Assembly: GCA_038118725.1 (NCBI GenBank)
Contig: JAYOIK010000003.1
Coordinates: 1 to 64,000, forward strand
Origin: JADHLJ01 sp038118725
GTDB lineage: Bacteria; Pseudomonadota; Alphaproteobacteria; Thalassobaculales; Thalassobaculaceae
Length of the DNA stretch: 64,000 bases
Direction: 5' to 3'
This document shows positions 35,991 to 45,395 of the stretch, in pieces; position 1 is the first letter of the stretch, and each line of letters opens with the position of its first letter. The notes under the pieces were generated by a model, which saw only the letters and a program-made list of their open reading frames with translations, was not told the origin of the DNA and made no database searches. Both the position numbers and the translations under genes were made by a program.

Positions 35991-37139
35991 ATGGGTTTTC
36001 GAGCTTCGTTGTCGCGAGTATTGATCACCGCCGGGCTGTTCGGACTGATTGCCGGCGGCACGCCGGCCTTGGCGATCGACACGACGGCGCGCGAGGCCCT
36101 TTTGGTGGACTACGATACCGGCGCGGTTTTGTTCGAGAAGAACGCCGATAAATTGATGCCGCCGGCGTCGATGAGCAAGATCATGACCGCCTATCTCGCC
36201 TTCGATCGGATCAAGCGGGGACGCCTGTCCCTCGACGACGAAATCCCGATCAGCGAGAAAGCCTGGCGCAAGGGCGGCTCGAAGATGTTCGTCGAGGTGA
36301 ATACTCGAGTCAAAGTCGAGGACATTCTTCGCGGGATCATTGTTCAAAGCGGCAATGACGCCGCGATCGCGCTTGCCGAGGCCCTGGAGGGGAGCGAGGC
36401 CGCGTTCGCTGATGCGATGACGGAAAAGGCGCGCGAACTCGGCATGATGGATACCACCTATCGCAACGCGACGGGGTGGCCGGACCAGGACCATCGCATG
36501 ACGGCGCGAGACCTGGTAACCCTGGCGATCGCGACGATCCGGGACTTTCCAGAGTTCTACCCGATCTACTCGGAAACCACCTACACCTACAATAAGATCA
36601 AGCAAGGCAATCGGAACCCGCTGCTTTACAAGGGGATCGGCGCGGATGGTCTGAAGACCGGGCATACCAATGCCGCGGGCTATGGCCTGACGGCGTCGGT
36701 GAAGCGCGCCGGACGCCGCCTGATCCTGGTGGTCAATGGTCTCGGCAGCGTGCGTGCCCGCACCTCGGAATCTCAATCCTTGATCGAATGGGGCTTTCGC
36801 GAATTCGATAACTACAATCTGTTGAGCGTCGACGAACCGGTCGAAAACGCCGATGTCTGGCTCGGCACGGCGAAAACCGTCCCGCTGGTGTTAAAAGAGG
36901 ATCTGCTTTTGACCCTGCCGCGATCGGCGCGCAAGAAGATGAAGGTCAGTGTGATCGTCGAGGAGCCGGTCCCGGCGCCGATCGAAAAGGGGCAGCGGGT
37001 CGCCACGCTCAAGATCGCCGCGCCGGAAATCGAGGCCATCGAGCTTCCGCTTTTCGCCGGTGCGGGGGTCGAGCGCCTCGGTGTGCTCAACCGAGTGATG
37101 GCGGCGGTCGGTTATTTGATTTGGGGCGCCGGTGGTTGA
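35991..37139 (+). CDS. dac: D-alanyl-D-alanine carboxypeptidase (PBP5/6 family)
   Basis: This 382-aa low-molecular-weight penicillin-binding protein trims the terminal D-Ala from stem peptides. A signal peptide (about 1-28) precedes SMSK (S60-K63), SGN (S120-N122) and KTG (K222-G224), all three active-site motifs, then a C-terminal PBP5-type beta domain. The last segment (VMAAVGYLIWGAGG) resembles the amphipathic membrane anchor. Start: GGAG lies 9 bases before ATG 35991; ATG 35985 and GTG 35970 are alternatives. Its 3' end overlaps tmk by 8 bases. Confidence 0.95.
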   Translation: MGFRASLSRVLITAGLFGLIAGGTPALAIDTTAREALLVDYDTGAVLFEKNADKLMPPASMSKIMTAYLAFDRIKRGRLSLDDEIPISEKAWRKGGSKMFVEVNTRVKVEDILRGIIVQSGNDAAIALAEALEGSEAAFADAMTEKARELGMMDTTYRNATGWPDQDHRMTARDLVTLAIATIRDFPEFYPIYSETTYTYNKIKQGNRNPLLYKGIGADGLKTGHTNAAGYGLTASVKRAGRRLILVVNGLGSVRARTSESQSLIEWGFREFDNYNLLSVDEPVENADVWLGTAKTVPLVLKEDLLLTLPRSARKKMKVSVIVEEPVPAPIEKGQRVATLKIAAPEIEAIELPLFAGAGVERLGVLNRVMAAVGYLIWGAGG

Positions 37140-37812
37140 TCAAGCGCCTGTCTTGGGGAGGCGTCCCGGCAGGTTCCTGACCTTCGAGGGAGGAGAGGGC
37201 GCCGGTAAATCCACCCAAATCAAACTGCTCGCCCAGAGCTTGCGGGATCGCGGGATCGATGTGATCACCACGCGAGAGCCAGGTGGCTCGGAAGAGGCGG
37301 AGAATATCCGAGCTCTCTTGGTGACCGGCGAGCCGGGGCGGTGGGATCCGATCTCCGAGACACTGTTGCTTTATGCCGCGCGGCGGGACCATTGGCTGCG
37401 TCTGATCCAACCCGCCTTGGACGAGGGCAAATGGGTGCTGTGCGATCGTTTCGCCGACTCGACCCGAGTTTATCAGGGTATCGGCAAGGGCGTGGACGAG
37501 GAGCTGATCGAGGAGTTGCACGATCTGTCCCTTGGGAATGTTGAGCCGGATCTGACATTGCTGCTCGATCTGCCGGCGGAGACCGGTTTGTCACGCACGC
37601 GCGTGAGAGAAGACGAGACGGCTTCCGGCGAGACCCGTTTCGAGATGATGGCTTTGGACTTCCACCGATCCCTGCGCGCCGGCTTCGCCTCCTTGGCCCA
37701 TAGGCATCCTGACCGCTTCGCGACCATCGACGCGACCCAAGGGGTTGCCGATGTCGCGGCGGCGGTGCTTGATAGGGTTCGAGAGCGATTTTCCCTGGAT
37801 GACGCGGTTTGA
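37132..37812 (+). CDS. tmk: Thymidylate kinase
   Basis: Tmk phosphorylates dTMP to dTDP for DNA synthesis. The 226-aa protein has the P-loop EGGEGAGKST (18-27), the DR box CDRFADSTRVYQG and a LID region with several Arg. GTG start, inside the end of the carboxypeptidase gene, and holB starts at its stop codon. The chain dac-tmk-holB is therefore translationally coupled. Confidence 0.96.
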   Translation: MVDQAPVLGRRPGRFLTFEGGEGAGKSTQIKLLAQSLRDRGIDVITTREPGGSEEAENIRALLVTGEPGRWDPISETLLLYAARRDHWLRLIQPALDEGKWVLCDRFADSTRVYQGIGKGVDEELIEELHDLSLGNVEPDLTLLLDLPAETGLSRTRVREDETASGETRFEMMALDFHRSLRAGFASLAHRHPDRFATIDATQGVADVAAAVLDRVRERFSLDDAV

Positions 37813-38912
37813 GCGATCTGGAAATACCGGCCCCGCGGGATACTTATGACCTTGTCGGCCATGAAGCCGCCGAGGCACGGCTGCTCGACGCCTGGAAGGG
37901 CGGGCGCATGCCACATGCCTGGTTGCTGACCGGTCCGCGCGGCATCGGCAAGGCGACCCTGGCATTTCGTCTGGCGCGTTTCGTGCTGAATGGCGGCGGC
38001 GTGGACGAGGGGCCGAGTCTGTTCGGCGATGCCGAACTCGGCCCACCCGCCGAGGGGTTGGCGATCGATCCGGAACTACCGGTTGCCCGTCAGGTGGCCA
38101 GCGGTGGACACCCGGATCTGCTGGTTATCGAACGCTCCGTGAATGAGCGGTCCAAGACATTGCGACGCGAAATCGTCGTCGAGGATGTAGCCGCGTTGTC
38201 GGGGTTTTTGAGATTAACCTCGTCTTCCGGAGGCTGGCGCGTGGTGATCGTCGACAGCATCGACGAGATGAACCGCAACGCCGCCAATGCGATGTTGAAG
38301 CTCTTGGAGGAACCGCCGAAGCGCGCGCTGCTGATCCTGGTGAGCCACGCGCCGGGCGGGTTGCTGCCGACGATCCGCTCGCGTTGTCGCAAGCTACACC
38401 TCTCGCCGCTGGCCGATACGCGGGTCGAGGAACTGCTTGCGCGCATGGCTCCGGATCTCGATCCGGGACTGACGGCGGTGGCGACGCGCCTCGCGGAGGG
38501 AAGCATCGGCAGGGCCCTGGAACTCGCCGCCAATGACGGTCCGGCGGTGCTGGGCGACGCGGTGCGAGTTTTCGACGGCGCGCCGCCGATCAATCGCAAG
38601 CGCCTGCTGGACGCGACCGAGAAATGGATCCGGCGGGGCAAGGGCGAGGAAGGTGACCCGCTCGCCGGACGGATGGAATTGATCCTTTGGTGGCTCGGCC
38701 AAGGCGTTCGCCGCTTGGCGTCGGGCTACTCCGACGAGGTTGAGACCATACCCGGCGAGACCGGGGTTTTCGGCGCCATGGCGAGCCGTTTCGGCCTCCA
38801 CGGCTGTTGCGCGCGCCTGGAACGCGCGGAAACCGCGCTCCGCCGCGGCATCGGCCTCAATCTCGATCGAAAGCAGATGGTGATGTCGATGATGCTGGAA
38901 CTGGGGGAGTAG
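37809..38912 (+). CDS. holB: DNA polymerase III subunit delta prime
   Basis: Delta prime (367 aa) is part of the clamp loader. The AAA+ fold shows a P-loop-like GPRGIGKAT (about 41-49), the DSIDEMNRNAANAMLKLLEE Walker B/helix region and SHAPGGLLPTIRSRC, the sensor 1/Arg-finger-like SRC motif. The TTG start overlaps the tmk stop as TTGA. In many alphaproteobacteria metG and tatD follow, but here a convergent dioxygenase gene follows instead, so synteny ends at this point. Confidence 0.93.
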   Translation: MSDLEIPAPRDTYDLVGHEAAEARLLDAWKGGRMPHAWLLTGPRGIGKATLAFRLARFVLNGGGVDEGPSLFGDAELGPPAEGLAIDPELPVARQVASGGHPDLLVIERSVNERSKTLRREIVVEDVAALSGFLRLTSSSGGWRVVIVDSIDEMNRNAANAMLKLLEEPPKRALLILVSHAPGGLLPTIRSRCRKLHLSPLADTRVEELLARMAPDLDPGLTAVATRLAEGSIGRALELAANDGPAVLGDAVRVFDGAPPINRKRLLDATEKWIRRGKGEEGDPLAGRMELILWWLGQGVRRLASGYSDEVETIPGETGVFGAMASRFGLHGCCARLERAETALRRGIGLNLDRKQMVMSMMLELGE

Positions 38913-38935
38913 TTGCGTCCTTCGATCGCGTCCGC

Positions 38936-39838
38936 TCAATACGGCGCGTCGCCCATGACCGTGACCCGGTGCATCTCGCGGCGTTGCCCGGCATAGTCGT
39001 TCACCGCGTAGTGCTGGACACAGCGATTGTCCCAGAACGCGACCGAACCCTTTTCCCAGCGGAACCGGCAGCAGAAATCCGGCGCGGTGCAATGCAGGTA
39101 GAGGCGTTGCAGGATCGGCGCGCTGTCGGCCTCGGACAGGCCGGCGATGCGGGTTGTGAAATTGCCGTTCACATAGAGCGCCTTGCGCCCGGTTTCGGGG
39201 TGGGTGCGGAAGATCGGCTGTTCGGTGACCAGGACCGGCGCCTCTTCCTCGGGCTTCACCATGGTCGTGCTGTCCTTGTAGCGCTGATTGAAGGCGCCGG
39301 CCTTGCCGTAGATCGGTTCCGCGCTATGGGTGGCGGTGCGCCCGTCGAGCAGGTCCTTCATCCCCTCGGATAGAGTCTCATAGGCGAGATATTGGCTGGC
39401 GAACAAGGTGTCGCCGCCGACCTCGGGCACGTCGAGCGCGTAGAGGATCGAGCCGAGCGGCGGGGTTGTGTGGTAGGTCACGTCCGAATGCCAGGTGCCG
39501 CCGAAATTCTTGGTGTCGGACTCGGTCTTGATGATTCGTATGATCTCGGGATAGTCGTCCAGCCCCTTGACGTATTCGTGGACATGCAGCTCGCCGAAAC
39601 GCTTGCCGAAATCGCGGTGCTGTTCCGGGGTCATCTTCTGGTCGCGAAAGAAGATCACCTGAAACTCAAGCAGCGCGCGGCGGATCTCGGCGATCACCGC
39701 GTCATCGAGATTTTGGCCGAGATCAACACCGAACAACTCCGCGCCGAGCGCCCCGGTCACCGGCTTAACCTGGAGATATTGATAAGGCGCGCTGTCACGA
39801 CCGGTGAGCGAGATGTTATCGCGATAGATGACGTTCAT
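38936..39838 (-). CDS. TauD/TfdA family Fe(II)/2-oxoglutarate dioxygenase
   Basis: This 300-aa dioxygenase is a paralogue of the one at 2660-3487. The metal triad is WHSD (H117, D119) and RCVQH (H276). VPEVGGDTLFAS, GRKALYVN and SVAFWDNRCVQH are shared almost word for word between the two. It carries an extra loop around residues 180-210. The ATG at 39838 follows GGAAG. The upstream open frame to 40123 is rejected because it overlaps the divergent FkbM gene and lacks family sequence. Substrate unknown. Convergent with holB (23-base gap). Confidence 0.92.
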   Translation of the reverse strand: MNVIYRDNISLTGRDSAPYQYLQVKPVTGALGAELFGVDLGQNLDDAVIAEIRRALLEFQVIFFRDQKMTPEQHRDFGKRFGELHVHEYVKGLDDYPEIIRIIKTESDTKNFGGTWHSDVTYHTTPPLGSILYALDVPEVGGDTLFASQYLAYETLSEGMKDLLDGRTATHSAEPIYGKAGAFNQRYKDSTTMVKPEEEAPVLVTEQPIFRTHPETGRKALYVNGNFTTRIAGLSEADSAPILQRLYLHCTAPDFCCRFRWEKGSVAFWDNRCVQHYAVNDYAGQRREMHRVTVMGDAPY

Positions 39839-39954
39839 GGCGGCTTCCTCGGCTGCGTGCGTAATTCGAACCTGGATCATAGCAGACGGCGCGGACCGAC
39901 GGTATAGTGCGCCCGGTTCGGCATGGTCTCTCACTTTTCTTTCTGGATTCCCGC

Positions 39955-40881
39955 ATGGTCGGCGATGTCTCTTCCGGCGAGGAGCCGAAACGCTTGCGGC
40001 GACCGGCGACGCTCCTGTCCAAGCTTCCCGAACCCTTGGCTTACACGATGCATCCATTTCTTGTTCACAGCGGGCTCGACCGGTGGCTGCTACCGAAGGA
40101 GCGGGAGATCGTGGCCGAAGCACTGGAAGGTTACTGGTTCAAGCTGGATCCTCGTGACGAAATTGCCCGCGAGATCCTACATTTCGGTGCCTATGAGAAG
40201 CGGAATATCGAAATTATCCGTCGTCTTGTTCGAGGTCTCGGCGGCACCTTCATGGATGTCGGCGCCAATCTCGGCAATCACTCGATCCTATTGGCGGCGG
40301 ATTTCGAGCAGCTTGCCGTTTTCGAACCCAACCCGCCGACCCTTGCCAGGCTCAGAGCTAATCTGGAGTTAAATGCGTTGTCCAAGGCCCAGGTTTTTGG
40401 GATCGGGCTCTCGGACGCCAATGTCTCGCTGCCGTTCCATGCCGAGACCGGGACCAATCCCGGCGCCTCGCGATTTCTAGACGTGGCGGAGAAGGGGGCG
40501 AGCCGGTTGGAGGTTCGGATCGGCGACGAGGTTGTCGAGGCCGGCGCGCTCGGACCGATCACGGCGATCAAGGTCGATGTGGAAGGTCACGAGGAGCGGG
40601 TAATCGTGGGCCTCGCCCGGACCATCGAGAGAGATCAACCCTTGGTGTTCATGGAATGGGACGCGCGCCGTAACGGGCCGGGATGTCTGGAACGGCTCGC
40701 GGGTTACACCTTTCACGTCCAGCCCTGGGAAATGACTCGGCGGCGCTTGTGGCGGCCCTTCGCCCGGGGCATTGATGCCGGGCGGTGTCCCAGATTGGTC
40801 GCGGTCACGCATGGCGACTTGAGCGATCGCTATGTCAGCATGTTGGTCGCGGTTCCACCGGGACAGGCCCTGTCGCTCTGA
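39955..40881 (+). CDS. FkbM family SAM-dependent methyltransferase
   Basis: This 308-aa protein has the class I methyltransferase motif FMDVGANLGNHS, then AVFEPNPPTLARLRANLELN and IKVDVEGHEERVI, as in FkbM O-methyltransferases that act on polyketides, glycans or lipids. The N-terminal 75 residues are not part of the fold. The start is uncertain: ATG 39955 lacks an obvious RBS and a GTG at 39907 is in frame. It converges on the cyclase gene with a 3-base gap. A role in surface glycan methylation is plausible given other surface-carbohydrate genes nearby, but unproven. Confidence 0.88.
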   Translation: MVGDVSSGEEPKRLRRPATLLSKLPEPLAYTMHPFLVHSGLDRWLLPKEREIVAEALEGYWFKLDPRDEIAREILHFGAYEKRNIEIIRRLVRGLGGTFMDVGANLGNHSILLAADFEQLAVFEPNPPTLARLRANLELNALSKAQVFGIGLSDANVSLPFHAETGTNPGASRFLDVAEKGASRLEVRIGDEVVEAGALGPITAIKVDVEGHEERVIVGLARTIERDQPLVFMEWDARRNGPGCLERLAGYTFHVQPWEMTRRRLWRPFARGIDAGRCPRLVAVTHGDLSDRYVSMLVAVPPGQALSL

Positions 40882-40884
40882 GGG

Positions 40885-42921
40885 TCACTTGCTTCTGAAA
40901 ATATAGACGCCATCCCAATCTTCCGGTGTCGGGGCCTCGGAAAGCTCGCGGGCGCGATCGGCCATGACCTGGGCGGCCTTGTCGTCGGGGTTCGAGGCGG
41001 CGAGAGTGGAGAAGCCACCGGCCGCGGTCCGAAAATCGCCGGCGAAATAGGCGCCCAGGGCGGCTTCATAACGATCACGGCGCGCCAGGCGTTCACTATC
41101 GACCTCGCCCTTGAGGCCGAGTAGCTCCGAGATCGGCAAGCCGCCCTTGCGCCCGGCGACCGCGACCCGGTCGAGGCTGCGCCATTCAAAGCCATCGCCG
41201 GCCTCGCCGCGCAGCTCGTCGGAGGCGATGATCCTGGTGCCATAGGCCTTGTTCACGCCTTCGAGGCGCGCCGCGACATTGACCGTGTCGCCGATCACCG
41301 TGTAGCCGAAGCGATCGCTGGATCCGACATTACCGACCAGCACTTGACCGACCGCGAGACCGACGCGGATGCGGAACACCGGACGCCCGGCAGCGATCCT
41401 GTCGGCCACCGCCGCCTCGGTCATTTCCACCGACACCAACGCGGCCCGACAGGCCATGGCGGCGTGTTCCGGTACGTCCTGCGGCGCGTTGAAGAAGGCC
41501 AGGATGCCGTCGCCCATGAATTTGTCGATGGTGCCGTCGCGCTCCCGGATCGCCTTGGTCATGTCGTCGAAATAGGCGTTCAACTCCTCGACCAGACGGT
41601 TGGCCTCAAGGGTCTCCGTGATCCCGGTAAACCCCTCGATGTCAGAGACGAAGATACTGAGCCGGCGTTCCTCGACCCCGATTGACGCCGCGGTGCCGCC
41701 GGTGACCAGACGCCGCGCCACCTCGGGCGGAACATAGCGTTCAAGGGAACGAAGGCCGGATTTCATCGCTCCCAGCGCCTCTCCGAGCGTCGCGACCTCG
41801 CGGACCATGGAAGCGTTGGGATTGCTGTCCGTGATCTGCATCCTGGCGGCCTCGGAAAGCTGGCGGGTGACATCGCGCAGCGGAGCGGCGAGGCGGCTGG
41901 CGAACAGGGCGCCGAGCAGGATCACGAAAACCGCGGCCCCGCCGGCGAACAGCACCGTGCTGGTCATCCGCTCATTGGCCAGTTTGAGGATATCCGCCTC
42001 GGGGACCAGGACCCCGACATGCCAGTCCAAGCCCTCGATCGCCTCGGCGCCGAGGATGGCGATGTGATAGGTCTGATCCCGGTGCTTGAAACCGATTGAT
42101 TCGATCTCGTCGCCGACCAGGGGGCCGTGCGACCGGTCAAGCGCGGCGAGGCCGGATTTCAACAACTCATCGAATTTGCGGTCGCGCTCGCCGTTAAAAC
42201 GGGGCTCGGCGGCGATGGTGTTATCGTGGTGGGCAAGGAAGACATGGCCCTTGCCGGCGATCTTCATCTTCCCTAGCCATTCCTCCATCCCCACTAGGGG
42301 GATATCGACATGAAAGACGCCGTTGGGCGCTCCGGCTTCGCCGCCGCCATGCGCCATGACCGCGGACACACCCGCCCGACCGTTGGAGAACTCGTAGGTC
42401 TTGGTCCACTCCGGAGTTTCGGCGGAGAGCCCCCGCTTGTACCATTCGCTGTTCCGATAGTCGTTTGAGCCGGCGCCGGCATGGGCGCGATGAATTTCCG
42501 AGGCGCCATCCTCCAGGATTTCCGCGCCGAACTCACCTCGGCGGGCCAAAAGATAGATCGAACCCTCGTTTGACCCGTAACCGACCAGGGTGCCCTGGGG
42601 ATAGGCGACGGCCTGGGTCAATAGATGCGCCTTGATGTCGTCATGCTCGGAGAGGTTCAGGTCGTGATGGCTCAGCAGAAACTCGATCTCGCGCAGACCG
42701 CGCGGCACGGCGCCCAGATGTTCGTGGATCTTCGCGGTGGTGCCCTGGGCGACGGTGCGAAACTGCGACTCGGCGAGCTTGCCGAGCGCGTCGCGGGCCT
42801 CGAAATTGACCAGCCCGGCGACAATCCCGGCGGCGGGTATGACGATGGCGACCAACAGGCCTTGCAAGATCGGTCTTAGGCCAAATCCGGAACGGGATTT
42901 GGTTTGATCGGCGTCTGTCAT
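40885..42921 (-). CDS. Adenylate cyclase (class III) with periplasmic Cache-like sensor and HAMP
   Basis: This 678-aa membrane protein has TM1 (about 17-38), a periplasmic Cache-like ligand-binding region (about 45-315), TM2 (about 322-345), HAMP (about 345-400) and a C-terminal class III cyclase domain (about 420-600). The cyclase keeps both metal Asp residues (SDIEGF; GDGILAFF), the adenine-selecting Lys (IDKFMGD) and Asp (VIGDTVN), and NVAARLEGVNK with the catalytic Asn/Arg. That set predicts cAMP rather than cGMP. A short TPR-like tail ends the protein. The ligand is unknown. Monocistronic. Confidence 0.93.
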   Translation of the reverse strand: MTDADQTKSRSGFGLRPILQGLLVAIVIPAAGIVAGLVNFEARDALGKLAESQFRTVAQGTTAKIHEHLGAVPRGLREIEFLLSHHDLNLSEHDDIKAHLLTQAVAYPQGTLVGYGSNEGSIYLLARRGEFGAEILEDGASEIHRAHAGAGSNDYRNSEWYKRGLSAETPEWTKTYEFSNGRAGVSAVMAHGGGEAGAPNGVFHVDIPLVGMEEWLGKMKIAGKGHVFLAHHDNTIAAEPRFNGERDRKFDELLKSGLAALDRSHGPLVGDEIESIGFKHRDQTYHIAILGAEAIEGLDWHVGVLVPEADILKLANERMTSTVLFAGGAAVFVILLGALFASRLAAPLRDVTRQLSEAARMQITDSNPNASMVREVATLGEALGAMKSGLRSLERYVPPEVARRLVTGGTAASIGVEERRLSIFVSDIEGFTGITETLEANRLVEELNAYFDDMTKAIRERDGTIDKFMGDGILAFFNAPQDVPEHAAMACRAALVSVEMTEAAVADRIAAGRPVFRIRVGLAVGQVLVGNVGSSDRFGYTVIGDTVNVAARLEGVNKAYGTRIIASDELRGEAGDGFEWRSLDRVAVAGRKGGLPISELLGLKGEVDSERLARRDRYEAALGAYFAGDFRTAAGGFSTLAASNPDDKAAQVMADRARELSEAPTPEDWDGVYIFRSK

Positions 42922-43012
42922 GGAAAGTTCCGAACTTTTTGATCCTCGCGGGCTCGCAACAAGACACTAGCAAGATTAAGATCGCCGGCGTTGAACTTAT
43001 TTGGGGATCGAC

Positions 43013-44014
43013 ATGAGGTATTGCGTGATCGGCGCCGGCGCCATGGGCGGGCTTTATGGTCTGAGGCTGGCGGCCAAGGGACATTCGGTCGATTTTCTCG
43101 ACGTCAATCAGGACCATGTGGACGCGATCAATCGCGGTGGCTTTCGTCTGTCGGGCGTGACCGGGGACAATACCTATCCGGTCAAGGCAATGACGGACGC
43201 GGAGAGCCTCGCCGGGACCGCCGATATCGTGCTGTTTCATCCCCATACCACGGGCACGGCCGCGGCCGCGACGTCGGCATCGGTGGTGCTGAAGCCGGAT
43301 GGCTGGGCGGTGACGCTCCAGAACGGCATCGGCAATGTCGAGGCGCTGGTCGATGCGCTCGGGGAGGCCCGGGTCGTCGGCGGGATCAGCTATCACAGCG
43401 CGGCGATGGCCGATCTCGCCCATTCGCTGCACACCAATGCGGGCGCGACCTATCTGGGAGAACTTGGTGGCGGCGGAAGTCCGCGGGTCGAGGCCCTGGC
43501 GGCATCCCTGCGCGACGCCGGCTTCGAGCCCGAGATCGCGCCGGATATCATAAGCGTGATCTGGAGCAAGTTCGTCCATAATTGCGCGATCAACGCGATC
43601 TGCGCGGTTTCCGGCATGCGTGGGGGCGAGGTTGTCCGGCATGAGGCGGCGAACGCGCTCCAGAGCCATATTCTGGAGGAGGTCATGGCCGTGGTGGCGG
43701 CCAAGGGGATCACGCTGACCAACTCGGATCCCGTCTCCTATATCAAGGCTCACACGTTCCTGCGTTTCAACAAGCCCTCGATGCAACAGCATATGGAGGC
43801 GGCGCGCCCGACCGAGATCGACTCGCTGAACGGGGCTTTGGTGCGCGAGGCCAAGGCGCTGGGAGTACCGGTTCCGTTCAACGAGGCCCTGACCCTGATG
43901 GTCAAGGCTCGGGAATGGGCCATGGCCGAGGCGGCCAGCGGTATTGTGAGGGACTACGCCGCGATGGAGGCCGAGGCCGAGAAGGAGGCCGCCGCGAGGG
44001 GAGAGTTGGTCTGA
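43013..44014 (+). CDS. Ketopantoate reductase family protein (ApbA/PanE-like)
   Basis: This 333-aa NADPH-dependent reductase begins with a Rossmann motif IGAGAMGG (5-12) and has the C-terminal 6PGDH-like domain with the family Lys in WSKFVHNCAINAI. The ATG follows GGGG at 6 bases. A second homologue at 47996 is only distantly similar, so at least one of them probably reduces a 2-oxo acid other than ketopantoate. It stands alone between the cyclase gene and a surface carbohydrate gene. Confidence 0.88.
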   Translation: MRYCVIGAGAMGGLYGLRLAAKGHSVDFLDVNQDHVDAINRGGFRLSGVTGDNTYPVKAMTDAESLAGTADIVLFHPHTTGTAAAATSASVVLKPDGWAVTLQNGIGNVEALVDALGEARVVGGISYHSAAMADLAHSLHTNAGATYLGELGGGGSPRVEALAASLRDAGFEPEIAPDIISVIWSKFVHNCAINAICAVSGMRGGEVVRHEAANALQSHILEEVMAVVAAKGITLTNSDPVSYIKAHTFLRFNKPSMQQHMEAARPTEIDSLNGALVREAKALGVPVPFNEALTLMVKAREWAMAEAASGIVRDYAAMEAEAEKEAAARGELV

Positions 44015-44066
44015 GCTGGGCGAAGTGCTATCAGCCCTCATCCGAACCGTCAGTTGATGGGTGCAG

Positions 44067-45395
44067 ATGTCCGTCGTCAATCCCGTGCTCTACGTACCGG
44101 TTGAAAGCCAGAACCGGGAACTCGACTCGAAACTTCTGATCGCCGGAGCGGTCGCGGCGGCGGGCGTCAAGGTGGTGTTGGGCTGGCAACGGACGGTGGT
44201 CACGAATTTCGCGAACCTGCCGCCGGGAATGGTCCTGCTGAAAGGGCTCAACAAGATTCAACGCGGACATATGCGGCGAGCCAGGAACGCGGGCCATCTC
44301 GTTACCGCGATCGACGAGGAAGGCTTCGCTATCTCCGATCCCGAATGTCTGCTGAAGGATATCGACCCGAATGTCGCGGAGTTTTGTCACAGGGTTTACG
44401 CTCCGCACCCGACCTATCGTCGGGTGCTTCTGGAGAATCGTGACTTTGGCGCTGACCAAGTGCTCGTCACCGGCAATCCCAGGACTGACCTGACCCGTCC
44501 TCCATTTAGCGAGATCCTGCGCGACGAAGCCGACACTCTGGCGGCGAAGCACGGGCCGATGGTGCTAGTGAACTCGAATACCTGCGCGGTGAACTCCGCC
44601 TGGGGCGATCTCGATCGATACTTTCGGGTCTGCGCCGAAATCGGCTGGCTCGATCCCAATGACCCCAAGGGTCATCAGACTTTCCACGACCATGTCCAGC
44701 ATGACCAAGCTAGTTTCCTGGCCATGCGCGAGGCTCTGGAACTGTTTCATGTCGCCCTGCCGACCCATGACATCGTTATCCGGCCCCATCCCTCCGAGCG
44801 CTTCGAGCCTTGGTTCGACCGTTACGATCATCGTGAGCGCTTTCATGTCATCGGCGAGGGTAACAACCTCGCCTGGATCATGGCCGCCGACCTGGTGCTG
44901 CACACCAGTTGCACCACCGGTTCCGAGGCCGCGCTCATGGGGCGACCGGTGATTTCCCTGGTTCCCGACGGGGCTTGCGTGGCCCATTGGTATATCAGCA
45001 ACAAGGTCAACCCGGTCGCGCGTTCCCCCGAAGAGGCGGCTGACATGGCCAGGCGCTATCTGGTCGATGGCGAGGATGTCTTCGCGGTTGGTCGGGGAGC
45101 GCGCGAAGCCAATATGCGGGAATTCTTCTCCCTCGGCGCCGAGAGGCAGTCGCATGAGCGGATTGCGTCCGACATCCTCGGATGTTTCGGCCGGGCTATT
45201 GACCGGAGTTACCACTGGCGGATCGAACGACTAAACGTGCTTCAGGAATCGATCGCCGAAAGTAATAAGAACGATTTCGATCTCGCCGCGCTGGAACAAC
45301 GTCTCGACCTGCTCGAACGCTTCGCCGATGGATATAAAAAGCCGAAAGCCCGCCGCGTTCACGACGAACTATTCATGCTTGAAGCCAGGGATTAA
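44067..45395 (+). CDS. Surface carbohydrate biosynthesis-type protein (GT-B-like)
   Basis: This 442-aa protein has the character of surface carbohydrate biosynthesis proteins related to CDP-glycerol glycerophosphotransferases and GT-B enzymes. There is an N-terminal alpha/beta half (LYVPVESQNRELDSKLLIAG) and a C-terminal half with VIRPHPSERFEPW, NNLAWIMAADLVLHTSC and GSEAALMGRPVISL, the usual nucleotide-sugar side. No signal or membrane segment is evident. GTG 44061 is an alternative start, and no good RBS is visible for either. Its stop overlaps the convergent oxaloacetate decarboxylase gene by 4 bases. No glycan cluster surrounds it. Confidence 0.75.
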   Translation: MSVVNPVLYVPVESQNRELDSKLLIAGAVAAAGVKVVLGWQRTVVTNFANLPPGMVLLKGLNKIQRGHMRRARNAGHLVTAIDEEGFAISDPECLLKDIDPNVAEFCHRVYAPHPTYRRVLLENRDFGADQVLVTGNPRTDLTRPPFSEILRDEADTLAAKHGPMVLVNSNTCAVNSAWGDLDRYFRVCAEIGWLDPNDPKGHQTFHDHVQHDQASFLAMREALELFHVALPTHDIVIRPHPSERFEPWFDRYDHRERFHVIGEGNNLAWIMAADLVLHTSCTTGSEAALMGRPVISLVPDGACVAHWYISNKVNPVARSPEEAADMARRYLVDGEDVFAVGRGAREANMREFFSLGAERQSHERIASDILGCFGRAIDRSYHWRIERLNVLQESIAESNKNDFDLAALEQRLDLLERFADGYKKPKARRVHDELFMLEARD

